A stretch of 64,000 bases of DNA from Plasmodiophora brassicae (Eukaryota > Endomyxa > Phytomyxea > Plasmodiophorida > Plasmodiophoridae). Every line of letters starts with the position of its first letter. Within the stretch, counting starts at the first letter, position 1. Position numbers and translations under genes: made by a program. The stretch lies in the NCBI GenBank assembly GCA_039704465.1, contig JASFAU010000003.1:1488001-1552000 (forward strand), in the 5' to 3' direction. Below the pieces are notes generated by a model that was not told the origin of the DNA, made no database searches, and worked only from the letters and a program-made list of their open reading frames with translations. This document shows, in pieces, positions 1 through 13,893 of the stretch.

Positions 1-3000
1 ATCTGACCGAAAATACGATCAACCTCTTCCAGCAAGTTCCGATTATGAGGTCGTACCTTCATGGGCCCGACGTCCTTGGCAACCTCATTGTACGTGAACA
101 GGGCACGAACCCACTTGCATAACCCCTGTGCCGCAACAGATGCTTTCTTGACTTTGTCGGGAATGAATTCTGCGCGAAATGCTTAGAACGATGCTTGTAG
201 TCGAGTACAGGGAAGCCTTATTCCAACCAGGGTTGTCCATGTACGGTCGAATAGCATCAATGATCTTGGGCGGGATGTTATCCTTGTCGTAGTTTTGCAG
301 TGTTGTAAGGAATTTCGGGTCACCGAGAAACGACTTCTTTGCAGTTTCCCAATAATCAGACACCTTCTGACCAGCAGCTCCAACTTTGATGGGCTCGACA
401 TCCAACATGATGCAAACTGCATGCACGTCTCAGGAGCGATTCAAAGGATGCCCAGGTACTTGGGACTTACTCGTTTCCATTGTCAACACGACAGCAGGTG
501 GTGGTGTCTTCATCGCCTTGACCTCAACAATGTCGCTTTTCTTCAAGACCTTCAGAGCTTTCAACGCGTTCTCGTAAGCGGGTAGTGCGGCATCAAGCTT
601 CACTTGACATTCGTCCTTGATACGTTGCGCCTCGGCGGCCTGCTGATTACAGATCTGCGTCTCGGTTTCGACAACCTAATCCAAAAGCATCATAATGGGT
701 TCTTTGCCAAATGAAAGCCGAAACAATGGACCTTGGATTGTGCGTCTGCTTCAGCTGTGCGCAGTTGGATTGTGACCATCAGATCAGCCGTTTCCGCCGA
801 GCTCTGAATCAATTGTGGCTTCAGAAGTTCCAATTGTTCCTGCATTCCCTTGACTTGAATTTCCGTATCAGCCAGTTTCTGCAGGCCATTAACATAACGG
901 TCTCGAGCACGACCAATTTCACTGACAAGCGCACGATCAGCGGCACTGCTGACATTACTATATAGATCTCCAACCTTCGCTTGGATTCGAAGATGTTGGA
1001 AAACGTCTTCAGTAAGCTCAGATATGACGTTGGCGTCACATAGTTATAGCGGTTCAGAGCGGCCTTGTACTCGGCACTGAGGTCGACGACGCTCTGCTGC
1101 ATGGATACACATATATCAACAACACGTTCGTCGACGTCGACATTTGCCAAGAATCGATCAGCAACCGATCTAAAGAGAGCCGTTCAGAAGGTTGACTGTG
1201 ATAGTCGCCAAAGCCGTTTTACCGAAGCGCATTCGTCGGCCACGGATGGAACCAGTCGATCGTGCAACAATTAACCAGAGACGGAAACTGTCTTAAGCGC
1301 TCACGAAACGCGTCACCGATGGGGGACAGACAAAGAACAATGTGGATATTCTGGCGGCAACGCTGAACGAAGAAGGAATACACGGCAGAAGCAGAATCAC
1401 CACGGTTCGCCGCTCGTGCCGCCGTGCTCGTGCTGTCGACGATAGATGCAAGCTCCTCTGGAGCGAACAAATTCGGAACCTGATGAAGTCGCTAAGCGAA
1501 ATGTCTTTCAACAAGCACCGACATATGCATGACGCACCTCTCCATTGTTCAGAATGTTGTTGATGTCTTCGAGAAATGATTCGTTCTTCAGGTTGTTGTC
1601 ACTCAACAAGAAGACTTGCTGAACATCCTCGACTCCCGACGTTGTCAAAAGCTTTTTCAAGTCGTCTCTCCATTCGTTCACGCCGTACAGGTTGCCCGCC
1701 TCGATCGAGAATACTTGGTACTCAGCGGCGAAAGCCTGAGTTTGGATCAAGAAAACAAGGATCAGTTGACGTTACAGAAATTAGTACGCTCAGCTAGGCA
1801 TACAGCTATTCTCGTCAAGCTTTGACGACCACTGCCACCGACACCAACCAGTAGGGCATTGCCCAGCGGGTTTCTGATTATGCGAACGATGCGTGTGATG
1901 TGTTCAATGGCAGACTCGAAGAGAACCAGGTTCATCGTGGTCGTATGGGCAATGTTGTAGTCTTCCAGAAGTTCGTTGACGCGCCGCCGCAAATTTTGGT
2001 TGTTCGTCACTTCGCTGTACGCTCCATCAGAGGCAAGGAAATTGCAATAGATCAGACGCCGGTTAGGATCCCCTAAGAAGCATGTTTCCCCTAAATTGTT
2101 CGTGCTGACAATAAAAGGTCACATGACTAACCTGCAAGAACATCTTGCGAGTAGTTCATGCCGAGAGACGACTTAACTTGCTCCGCGAGCAACGACATGA
2201 ACCAGTTCTCGTCTCTGCCGTCGACAAGTCGATCACAGAAGACTCGAGTGCATTCATGCGCCCACAAGCGCACGAGTTCAATCGGCGAAGTAATTGCTGC
2301 CTTCTTTCCACTCAAAATACCCTGAAGAATCGAAGTGTTAGTTTCGACTGGCTAAAGGATTCATGAGGCATGCAGAGCAACCTGGAAGACTTTTGACAAA
2401 TCTCGAAGGTTGAATGTGTAGTGGGACTTTGCCGGCGTAGGTCGCAATTCTTTGGCGATGGTGTCGTAAATCTTGACGGTCGCAGAAACCAACTTGTCGT
2501 ACACAGACAGTAGATCGGAAGCTTCGTTAAAAATTCAATTAGGGGACCGACCAGAGCAAATGTACGAAAGTACGTACGGTTTGGAAAACTGTCGATCCAC
2601 CATTTCAGAATGGTGCTGAAGATCCTCTGCATGGAGTCGCTGTCGAAAGGAATGACCGACAGAGCCACAAAATGCCTGAGGAACCGAGAGGTGACCTCGT
2701 TTCTTCCACCACCTACATAAATCAGGGACTCAGAAACAGCATTTTAAATTGCATGCGTCACGATACGATACCAGGCGAGCCCATTGCTGAGACAAACTGT
2801 ATATCGACCAGAGTGCGGAACTCGTTGTCAGTGTACCAACCGTTGTGATCCATCCATTGACGAAGAAGTTCAATGGGGGGTTGTGCACCATACTGGAAAC
2901 GCGATCGTGAGGCTCGCTCGAATGGCTGGAACACATGAAACGTACCTGCTCTTTTGCGGGCATGCTTAGATCGTCTACGAAGACAACGTACCGCTTCCCA

Positions 3001-6000
3001 AGAGGCGGACCAAAGACGCCCTTGCGTCGACGGTCACATTTCGAATCAATAATATCTGCCGAAGAGGTTACAACAGGGCGGAATGCTTGAACGGCTCGCC
3101 AACCCAAATTACCTTGCGTTTGGGATGCCGACGACTTTGCTGAAAACGTTATTGAAACCGGTGAAAAGACACCATTCGCGAGTGTCTTCGTCAGGGTTTC
3201 GCTTATGCAAAGGGTTTTGCCTGTACCCGTACCGCCCACCCAAAGCACATGGGAATTGGCTTTGACGAGTGTCGCAAGAAGCCACGAGTTTCGAACAGAA
3301 TCGAGAGTCGGCACAATGATGTCCTGGAACGCAGCATTCGCTGGGATTGACATAGCTTGGGAGTTGTCGAGCCATTGCCTCCATGAACGCGTAGATACTT
3401 GATAAACGTAGTCGTAGACAGACCCGCGAGCAGGCATGGGAGCCCTTAACGATATCCCTAGCAAGTGGTCTCAGTAGCGTCGTTGGAAGTATACGCGATC
3501 TTGTACCCTCGAATGCCTTTTCAAGTCCTGGCGTGCTTTCTTTGAGAGCTTTGCCATCAAACAGCATCCGGACGAATTTGTCGAATGAGCTTCTTCCCTC
3601 AGCATTGGTATTCGCTCCAATTGTCCATCTAACAAGAACCGTAAGAGTCACTAAACGAACGCGGACGTATCCCAAACCAAGAACATACATGAGGGCGAAC
3701 GCAAAGAGGCACTCGACAATGACAGCGAGCTGTTGCTCAGTTCGGCTGGAGTCAGGGTTCTCCAAGAGTTGCGTTTTCACAAGCGCATCGAACATGCTCA
3801 ACAGAGACCGAACAGATGTCAACACTAGGATCAACAATATCAATACCACAACGCGGCACTTGACATCGTATTTGCGCTGACCAGAAAACGGAAGCGTTGA
3901 CTGCGTTCGCTTTGAACAGAAATCCAGGCTTGGCAGGACCAGCCAGTTAAACATCCCATCGATGTCGTCCTTGATCGGTTTAAGATCCGCACAAAGAGTT
4001 CTCAGCCAGCACTGCACAAGAGGGTGGACCCCGACTTGGTCTGGCTCCATGTATACCATACCACAGCGTGACACCGTAGCAGGGGATGCTGCAGATAGGT
4101 CCTCGACCTTTGGCAGGCATACGTTAAAGAACAACACGGACACCAGTCAATCATACGCTGACCTCGAACATCATCGTCATAGTCTTCGACAGCTTAATGA
4201 TCTCTCCACTTGCAAGACAAAGCTTCTTATTGTCATCAAGAACCGTGTTCATGTTCTCAATCCATAGAGCGTCCACAGGCCCATCGAAAACAACCCATTT
4301 CCGATTCGGCGATGTTGACGATGCGCACTCGCGAACAATGACTGAATCACAGTTACTGTCAATGCGTCCCCTTTTGAGAAGTCACTCATCGAACCTGTGA
4401 TAATGCCATTCTTCCATTCACGGGTGCTCGGATCAAATTCACCATAAAGCTTGCCCATTGATAGCGACTTCGGATTGATGGTGTAAACGTTGACATTCTT
4501 CATAGCGCCCGCGAGAACCCTGAATACCAATCTCGTCAAAGACAGCTTCGAGTTGTATGCAAACGTGTCAACCTGATAGCGGATGTCTTTCCAGCCAGCG
4601 TACGTCCTACAATCATTAACCCATGGCGAACGCGAACGGTTTCGTAAAGGTTTAGGCAATGCGTCCTGAACGCGTGGGTCACCTCTACACGACGGGTCGT
4701 TAGAAGTTTGCACAGTATATCGAGCAAGCGGCTGACCTAGATTGAGACGAGATGATTCCTGAGCAATGCCGGCGTCAAGCTCCTCGTACTGGATTGCGTG
4801 AAGGTTTACGCTAGCCAGTCGACACATTAAGACGTTGTGCGTGTGTGTGGCAGAGCAATGGCCTACCTTGGAAACAGGTCGCGGGTGATTCCAGCAAACA
4901 GAGCTGCGTCATCAGCTGTGAATTTTGGCATGTTGCAATCGTTGATGGCTCTCAGGCACAGCTGATCCTCTTCAGTGTGAGGATGGTCTCGTTTCAGCGC
5001 GCCGGCTGCCGTCAAGATCGACTTCACGGTACGCATGCCGAAATCGTAATGGTCTTGGGAGGACAACTGCTCGGACGCAAGACGAAGTCCAGTTACCTAC
5101 GTTGAAGAAGCGCTTAGAGAGACGTCTCATGCTGTGAGCCAGACCGTACGATTTTCCTCGCGAGTGGCCTGGCTGTACTGTAACCACACGAATACAAGAC
5201 GATCTCTGCGATGAGCGAATAGTCCGGGACCATCATCGCGACGGTTCTGAACAAGGTCTTCAAGTTGTCGGGGAGCTCCGAACGCCCAGCGTAGCCTGCC
5301 AGGGTGTCAACAAATACACAAGACATACAGGTGAGCCAAACGTTTCGACCTGGGTTCATCGTAATAAAAATTGCACAAGACCGATTCAAAGGAAGCTCGC
5401 TGCCTTCGAAGATGAACCGCGTCTTCCCCTCGTTGACTGCGCGCTGAATGGATTGCATCTGTTGCGCAACAACAGACAGCACCTCCAGATCAATACGGTT
5501 GAACTCGTCGAAACATGCCCATGCCCCGCTTGCCACAAGACCTGAATACCACACAATCAGTTTAAATGACAGTAACAGTCGACCCTTATACCCTTGAAGA
5601 ACTTCGCCATAACCAGATAGTCCAGGGAATCGGAACAGTTGAAGACGACGCATTGCTTTGCGACGGCTTTGGCAAGGTCTTTGACGGTCTCAGTTTTACC
5701 TGTTCCCGCAGGGCCTTCTGGGGCACCTAAATTCATAGAGGTTGACGTCATTGCCGATGGCCTTGGTTATAAAGAGAGTCCTTTTACCTCCGAGGTTCAA
5801 ATGAAGCGCTCCCATCAGTGTACGGTAGCATCTGTCCGTCAGAGGTGTGATGACAAGCCGCGGCGAATTGCCTAACGAAGGGGACTCAGGAGCCACCCTG
5901 GAAGTGTAGAAAAACGTGTGTACCGAGGTACTCGTATGCATATTCAATGGAGGCGTTGATCATGCGAACCTGTAAGGAATTCTCTTCGACATAATAACGA

Positions 6001-9000
6001 AGCTGGCCCAGCCACGTGAACGAATCCACGTCATCACATCCCTGTAAATTCATCAATGTCTAATATCTTGTCCAGAGACAGGAGCGCTACCTGTTCGATC
6101 ATCTTCTGGATCGAGTCCCGAGCATGAACATCGATGACAATAAGTGCCCCCAACGTCATCCTGTGATAGACCGGGTGTGAGTAAATCTCGAAGGTGCTCA
6201 GCCTCAGCCGAACCTGTTCAGTTCGGATAGTGGCCCACGAACAAGCTCTACGACAGCGTCGAGCTGCGAGTTCAGCTTGCCAATGTACTTTTTGAGGCCA
6301 CGAGTGCCACCTGAACATGAAATAAGGTATGCGCATCGTCAGTATTGCTCACGTGCAGAACCTTTCCGAATGGCATCCTCCACTTCAGAGGTCCAGACAA
6401 TTTGACTCACCGCCAGGACAATCTATAGTGCTGTCAGATAACGACGTAGACCTAAAGCGCATGAAGATCCGACCTGTCCAGGCCAGGACAATAGCCATTT
6501 CTCTCGGACGAAAGCCTGAGGGTCGTGGTGTGCTTTTAGGCTTTTCATCATGATGGTGGACAAGCTGTCGCGCATGAGAGCTTCGACCTCCCCAAGCCAC
6601 AGTTCAACCTGTACAATCCTTTGAAACATGTGGTATTCAGACGAAGCGCGTACACACTTTTCCTTTGTTGGGGCCCTTCGTCGGGTTGACAGTCCGAATA
6701 AACTGGACTTCCTCCTGTGTATCCAGCGTTAGATGTCGATACTTCTGTAGGTTACAACGCAGTCGACTGACCTGTTCAGCGCTGTGCATCGCGATAATAT
6801 CCATGTCCTCGTTAAAATCGAGCGAGGATATGTTCTCAAAACATTTCGGCAAGTGGGGCTGGACGGCATTCGGATCCTTAGTCTGGGAAAGAATTTCCAG
6901 CAATTCATCGTTCGAGAGAAAGAAGAATCGTGGAAACGCCAATCGCTTCACTTCCAGGTATTCGTTCAGCCCTTTCTGGATAAGGTCCAGGATCTTGTTC
7001 GACTCAAGGAACCCCTTGTGCAGATTGTCAACCTCAGATACGAACTCCAGTAGGTTGGGTCGAACGTGAGCAGCGGCCATTGTCTTCCGCCAGTATTGAT
7101 CCACCTACAGCACGACGAGCTTAGAATATCGTTGTCAAATAGGAATGCTTGCGTGCAACCATCTGGAACCGACGAGCTTCAACAGGCATTTGACGCATGA
7201 TGTCATCGCTGGAGAAGATGGGATCCAGATAGAGCCACGTCTTTTGGCACGCCAACCATTCCTCAACGACTTTGGACACAAGCACAAGTCGGCTCTACGC
7301 TGCCTGCTCAGAGCTGGGCTCGCCACTGCAGAGGCGGGTTCAACGTACCTCCCACTTCTTGACGCGTGCGTCAAAGGCTTTGATGTACGGAGATCCCCTC
7401 ATGGTCTGCGTCTTGACGATATGGTCATCGAGCGTAGTCAACGCTTCATCGATGTCAACGATCTTGAAAGTTCCACTGTTCTTATGCGGAACAATCTGAA
7501 TGTGGAGTTTCAGGCACGTGACCAACAAACGTATACAGCAGCTGTACCTTCAAATTCACCGCCTTCCATTCGTCTTCCATCTTGTCAAGGGCTTGCTCCA
7601 GCGCGTACTCCTTGTCGGCGTAGACGCAGACTTCCTCTAGCCGATCTTTGTGTGAATGCACGTCGAGACTGAGGAGCTGGTTCCACGTCAGGTTCTGATC
7701 AGGGACAACGGTTTGACCTAAGAGGTCTGAAATCTGCGTCCAGTGTCGAGGACGTAGACCAGGATTTCTCAAATTCGAAATAATCGGAAGATGGAGACGG
7801 AAGTCAGCAACGCTGTTCTTTGTAGATGTGGCAACCTGCAGCAAGAGATCAGTGGTCGCTCATGCTGACGTTGCATTACGCGAGGGAACCTTGGCAGGCT
7901 CTTTTGCATCCCTTTCACTGAAGACCTTCTCGAGTCGAAACATGTCCTTCCACCACGAGCTCGCGTCAGCTTCCATTTTCGCAGGATCCAGTTCGATGAA
8001 GGATCCCGTCATCCAAATCGTATGAGAGGTGTGGAATAGCGAAGAGATACTCCAGAGCTTCAGGACGGGTTCAAATTCTGCTTTGATCTCCTCGAGCTCA
8101 GCGTATTCTGGCGCGATATCAGCGTTGCCGACATTCATCGAGCGGTCATCCTGACCTGTTGGCTCTAGCTCAAACAGTCTCTCGCGGTCGTTGAACGAGA
8201 CCACTAGTTTGTCAGCCTTATCAAGCTTGTCCTGCAAGACGTCAACTTGCGATGCGCGCTCTTCCATCTTGTCGGGAGGGCAGGGCCCATATTGATAGAG
8301 GCCCTTGACTTCTGCCTTGTACAGCGCCAGTGACGAGACGAACTTTTCTTGCTCTGCGAGTAGCTCCTCTTTGAACTTCCGATTATCCTCCTGGATAGCC
8401 ACCTTGGATTCGTGAATCGCGCTCTTGATCTCGCGGGGCCAGGCCACGATCTTCACAAGCACGCGTGTTCAGACTGTCGCCGTCGTCGTTGCAGTGCCCC
8501 AACGCTACCTTCCAAAACAGTTCGAAATCGTACTGTGGGAGCGCTGTGTTGAACTCATCCAGCACTGCAATGTGTCTCCTTATCATGTCAATATCTTGCA
8601 GCATCTGCACTATCTGCAAACGAATATCGTTAGGCACTATCCTGCTTGATCGACGCGAGCGTCAGCAAATGGACCTCAGTTTTCTCAATCCGTTTGACGA
8701 AATCTTTCAGCTCGGCCAGATCAGATACATCTTTACTGGGCGCCTTCAGACGAGCCAGTTTTCCACTGAAAGAATCGTTGAGATTCTCAGTCAGCGTCCG
8801 AACCTGAGACAAACAGTCAGCGACAGTAGGTCGTTGGACACACCGACCTGTACCTCGCTCAAGAACCCATTGATGAGCGATTTGCTCATGTCCTGAGCTT
8901 TGGAGATCAGCTGGTTCTTGATCATTTCGCACTGGACAGTGATCATCGGGAAGGTGATCTGGTTCAGGGATGTCGCGTTGATGTCAGCTTCCGCCTGGAG

Positions 9001-11811
9001 ATACCGTGCAATCTCGTCGCGTGTCTCCTGGCATGTCCGCTTACGTAACGGTCGGTTCTCGACGCCTCTCTGGTGTTTATCGTCTGGGTCGCCTGAGTAG
9101 AACGGCATATTTAAAAATGTAATCGATAAGTGAACGGTTCTGGCAACAACCATCATCTGCCTGTCCCGAGCCTTCGGGCACGCCCGCAAACCAGGCCTTC
9201 ACAGCGTTGTCGACATCAAGCTCCAGCAGGTACTGAAACGCTTCGTACTTTCGGAATATCTACAGACGCGTTTGTTGCTCAACATGCAATTCAGCAATGA
9301 AGCTTGGCCATACCTCAAGAGGTCCCTGCAAGTGGGCGTCCACGACGTTGGACAGAATGCTCTTCTGCCGTTCGGCTTCCGCGAAGATATCTGTCCGAGG
9401 TGTCAACAGATGGGCAAATATGGCTAAGGATGCAGGGTATACCAGGCGTAGTATCGGGTGAACATAATGCGCGTGAATCAAGCCCTAATAATGGCACAAT
9501 TTCGTTGTCCATTTGAGCGATAGCCTGAGCTTTGATGGGCAGGTCGAGAAGAGAAGTGAGAACGGAGCAGATGCTCTCCAGGCCAGGCAGAAAAACAACC
9601 TAATACAGCAACGTCAAAGACCGTCCTGACCAAGCTTCGTAACGAGCATACGCGACGCTCCATGCTGGTCAAGCGGAACAAGAACAACGGAGGTAGCGAC
9701 GTTGCTCTGGATACAGGCGTCATCCAGGTCACGAATCGCAGAGCAGAAAGTGGACAGCGCATGCTCTACCAACCAGATGGGTTATTTTCAGACCAGCAAT
9801 GACGTTACGTCAGTGATACCTCATCGGTTGAACCCTGATTGTCATCAACCATCACACCGTCAGGTGCGTCATCGTCTCCCATAGACGTTGAGTCGCAGGC
9901 GAACGCCTCGGGCATGGCGTCATGAAGCGATAGGGTGTACGAATCCAGATACAGGCCCCACTCATGCAGATTCGTGAGAATGAGTTTGGCCAGGTTGGTC
10001 CGCATCAGCAACGTGGTCTTTTGTAGGAACCGTTGGAGCTCTGAATCAACGTACTGCTCGGGACTGCGGATAAACAGGTCGAACACATTTGCCAGGCTGT
10101 CCCTGTTGTTGATTCGTGATTCATTCAGCCTCCATCAGCACCTCTTGGACAGTTGCGGGCACCAACCGAATATTGTGGATTAACGGCTCCCTCCAGTCAT
10201 TGATCAGCTGGTACTGTAATTCGTTGTAGTTGTTCTCCTGCATGTCCTGGTAGGTGTATGCGGACACGGGCAACTCGTTAGCCGGGATCGGAAACAGGAA
10301 CCGTTTGGAGCTGAGTGCTTCCCACGTAGTGAACATGGTCTGCAGCACTTCGGCGACTTCCGGCTGCAACGTAAAGTGGTCGTATTCGACCTGGGCGCGC
10401 AGCTGGTTGAAAGTTGGGTCATTTGCCAAGTGCTCAGTCACTGGATTCCAGTAGAGCCGTGGTCCTCGGTTGACATCAAGCGTCCCAAAGAAACGGCGTC
10501 GAGTACTGGAAAGACGCACATTAGCAATATGTTTGAACAGGCAACGACCCCTAGTTCATACCGCTCTGGGAATTCCGGCAGATTCAGAGACAAGATTTTC
10601 AAAGCCTCCTCCGGGTTCAGAAGATTGTAGTGGATCAGTGACTGTTTCTGGCTGAACATGAACTCGTCGCGGACCTCACTGAGGAGCTTCTCGACTGAAC
10701 TTTGTTTCTTCACAACAAGGTCGTTCAGACCGTTCTGCACCAGTCTCTGCACAATTCGCTGAAGGCAGTCACGCCGAGCAGTCGCAAACGCTGAAGAAGG
10801 CTGGGCGTTGATCAGCAGGCGGTATCGGTGTAACGCCCGTGCCTGTTCGCGAAGCATTTCGCAAACCTGTCGACGCTGGAAGAATCGGGCCTGGTCTTCG
10901 GCGTCGAAGCAGAGCGACAAACGTCGAACCTTCTTGCGGAACGGACCACCTGCTGAGTTCTGGCAATCCGTAAACTCGATCGTGAACAGCTTCGTCTCGG
11001 AATCGAACGAAAGGACTTTGCATTCCAGCCAGACCCATTGGTGGTTAACGCACCACAGTGCGCGCCCCATGACTGGAGGAGGCATGGCGACCCATTCTTC
11101 ACCGCTATGGGTCTCAAACTCGTCTGCGTCGAATAACTCCAGCGACAACTTGTCGACTGGATCGCGATACTCCCTGTACAGGCGCTCGCTCTCGTCAGGA
11201 AGATTATAATTCGCAACCGACAGCGCATCGCGGCCGCGGTCGACGACATTGGACTTGGAGGTGGAGGCGGCGCCACGCTTGGATGCGGCCGGGTTGGTTG
11301 CTTTCAGTTTGTACTCGGTCCCCTTGTGAAGAACTTGTCGGAACTCACCGAGCAGCTCGCGATCAAGGGCAGCAACGCCCAGGGAGTAGTGGGCCCCGAT
11401 CCGTTCGCTGATGGTCGCAGGCGCGCTCCGATCCATGTCAACTTCGATGTGGGCTCGTGGGCCATTCCGCAGCGTGTCGTGCTTCGAGAACGGGAACTTG
11501 GGCATCAGAAGGCGCCGGACGGGCTCGACGTCCTTCGACTGCGGCTTCTTCCGCTTTCGAAACGATTGCCCCGGCTGGCTCATCATCTTCATTTCGTTCG
11601 CGACGCGCGCTCGCCACGACGCCGACTCAGGGGCGGCATCGGCCGGATCCGGCTCATGGCTTTGAAATTTCTCCCCCTGCGGACGAGCCGGAACAGTGTC
11701 CTCGCCGGCGGCAGCATTCGCGTATACGCTCTGAAGCACGTTCCTATAATGCTGCGTCCGCAACGACTCCAGCGACTCGGGTGGCGGGTCCTCGCCGTTC
11801 GGATCCGACAT
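1..11811 (-). CDS. DNAH1: Axonemal dynein heavy chain, DNAH1-type (inner arm), 3' end outside window
   Basis: Motor subunit of a single-headed inner-arm ciliary dynein. Start ATG at 11809-11811; exon 1 runs to 10562 and intron 10506-10561 is a clean GT-AG intron. The N-terminal tail (11811 to about 6100) carries DNAH1-like segments, including an [20 protein letters not shown] linker motif near 6850-6900. Walker A of AAA1 (GPAGTGKT) is at 5692-5715, AAA2 (GRTLAGKT) at 4584-4607, AAA3 (GGTGTGKT) at 3213-3236 and AAA4 (GVGGSGRQS) at 1819-1845. The leftmost exons encode the stalk after AAA4, with FDKDN-like and DNPGWNKA motifs. AAA5, AAA6 and the C-terminal domain lie beyond the left edge. Roughly two dozen short introns break the gene, so its reading frame shifts often. 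Assignment to DNAH1 rests on residue-level similarity along both tail and motor that I recognise from the family; an alignment was not run. Confidence 0.88.
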
Positions 11812-12239
11812 GACGCCGGGCTCTGCACCAAGCCGCCGCGAGCAGCGCAGCTGTGTAGCGAGCCGCGAAAGAATGCCTCGTCGCCTGCGTTCACAGTCAC
11901 AGGCGGCCTCGTGGCCTCGACGGTACCATCCATGTGCGGTGCAGCAGACTCCTCGAAGCCGCCCGCCCGGGGCCACCGCATCGCAGATGACGTCGAAAGT
12001 GGCGTGGGGGCTGTCTTCGGCGCACCTGGGAGAACGCTTTCGAGGTCTGGCTCCTAAGCATCGATTACCGCCAGGCCGTGGACGACACCTTTCGCTACAC
12101 GCTATGTAGGTTCGTGTACGTCCTCGTCATGTCACTTTCAGACGTATACCACGACGCGTACTGCACATGTATGAACACCTGGTCCAGGGCGCCCAGCCAG
12201 GTGCTGGAGCTGGCCGGCTTCGCGGCGGTGTTTTGGGCA
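11812..12239. promoter_or_regulatory. Divergent intergenic region between DNAH1-type dynein and DCC1
   Basis: About 430 bases separate the dynein start (11811, minus) from the chosen DCC1 start (12240, plus). The two genes are transcribed away from each other, so this should hold both promoters and 5' leaders. Part of it (from about 12129) is open in the DCC1 frame and could be extra N-terminal coding sequence. I see no TATA box or other recognisable element. Confidence 0.45.
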
Positions 12240-13728
12240 ATGTCCGCCGTCCCGATCGTGTTCGAGGAAGGCTTCCAGCGCGACGCTGTCAAGCTGATCG
12301 AGCTGCCCGGCGACCTTGCCGATGCACTCGAAGCGGAATCCCGTCCCTTGGTTATGCGCGGCTCCTTGGATGACAACGTCGTCATCGTCACCGATCGGAA
12401 AACGTTTGCGACCCCGTCGTGTCTGGTGGGCTGGCTGGGACGGGTGCTGATAGTATCTGGGTGCAGGTACGCTGTCAACCTCGTCGAAACGTCAAATACG
12501 GTACTGCTGGTACGACCGTCTGCGGACGCGCATACGCTTGGTGTGCATTCTGTCCTCGGCTGTCACTACGAGATGATTGAGACTGTGCCCGACCTTGCAC
12601 GAGTACGGTCGTTGCTGAGGGAACATGAGATCGGTAACGGTTGCACGTTTGGAGCAATGCGCCCGTACTTATGGATCCCCCAACGTCACAGGGGTAAACG
12701 ATCTACCGCTGTTCTTCGACGACATGGATGGGGCCGGTTTGCGATTCGACGAACTCGCGGACTGTGTGCAGGCGAGCGATGCCCAGATCGAGACAGCGCT
12801 TGATTTGATGGATGCGATCGAGATTCGAGGTTCGGCTTGCACGTTGAGATTGTATAGCCTCTCTCCTTACCGCCAGAATTTCCAGGACGATGGTTTTCGC
12901 TGTCGGTCGAGTTGGTCAACAGAGCACTCAGTAACGTCCTAGACGTTGCGCTGTCATGTGGGTTTCAACTGGACAGGCTGCCTGTGGACGAAGTTGTCCA
13001 TGAGTTCGTTTCCACCGTATGGGTTTCCGCGATGCCGACCCGTTAACGTTGGCTGTGTGTCGCCAGGCTTCAGGGCGATTTCCCCGAATTACTGATCAAG
13101 CACATTGTTCGCGTGTTCTCGGTCGGAAAGAATTACGACCGTGATGCGAAGCTTGACGAGTCGGCTGTTTGTCGACAGGTCGCTATTCGAATACTGCTGG
13201 AAGAACCTGTCAGGTTACCGTGCCTCTCATTCTGTCACTTCAGTTAGGTTGCCTAACGCGCTCGTTCACTGCTAGAAGGTGCCGTTTGAGGCGTTCATGA
13301 CCAGATGGCAGCTGGAAGCTCCCGGATTGATGACACCCGAAACCGATATGCTTCGAGTAAGACCAGTCACGTTCAGGGTATAACGTAGGTCTGAGCTTTG
13401 TCGTTATCGTGCAGGGCGTTGCATTAATAGACGAGTCTGTTCGTTCGCGGACCGTCATGTACGGTTCATCGTCAACCTTTAATCTTCGTGTACTGAACGG
13501 CTGCGTTTCAGGTACGTTCCAATAGAATCGTTGCCCTCGGATCCTGCGAAGCGTTTCGAAGCTCTGTTCTCCCTGAAGCAGAAATGGGCATACGAAGACC
13601 TTGTCGCCTACCTGAGCGACCTCGTTGCGTTTGGCCACCCTTTGGAGCCGCTCATCCTAAAGCACACGCGCGCAGTTCAACAAGGCGCGTTTTACATTTC
13701 GAGACGCTCGAATAAACCTTTGAAATGA
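12240..13728 (+). CDS. DSCC1: Sister chromatid cohesion protein DCC1
   Basis: Subunit of the alternative clamp loader CTF18-DCC1-CTF8-RFC, which acts on PCNA at replication forks and supports cohesion. The N-terminal segment has the family pattern KLIELPGDLADAL, PLVMRG and VETSNTVLLV; the middle has LADCVQASDAQIETALDLM; the C-terminus has RFEALFSLKQKWAYEDL and ends SRRSNKPLK before a stop at 13726-13728. Several short introns are present. One (12419-12466, 48 bp) is a multiple of three without a stop and joins KTFATPS to YAVNLVETSN. I chose the ATG at 12240 because homology begins just after it; in-frame ATGs at 12129 and 12171 are alternatives. The orthology call is firm from matches in all three parts. 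Downstream the giant GCC gene starts only 165 bases away on the same strand. Confidence 0.85.
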
Positions 13729-13893
13729 CCATCGGCGTCGACGAGGTACCGGAACTGGCGATTCCTTGCCGGTCGACGATGCACAGTTCTCGTCGGTCTG
13801 GACAACGGTATCTGTTCACAGCCAAGGCAGCCCTGTTCAGAGACCGGAAACCACCTGGCGGGGCCTTCACCCTCGCTCTGTGCGGTTCGTTCG

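Noticed and set aside
10108..10150. Apparent frameshift in the DNAH1-type gene
   Set aside because: The sequence changes frame between VQEVLMEAE and NRDSLANVF and has an acceptor (caacaacag), so a short intron is more likely than damage, though I could not fix the donor.
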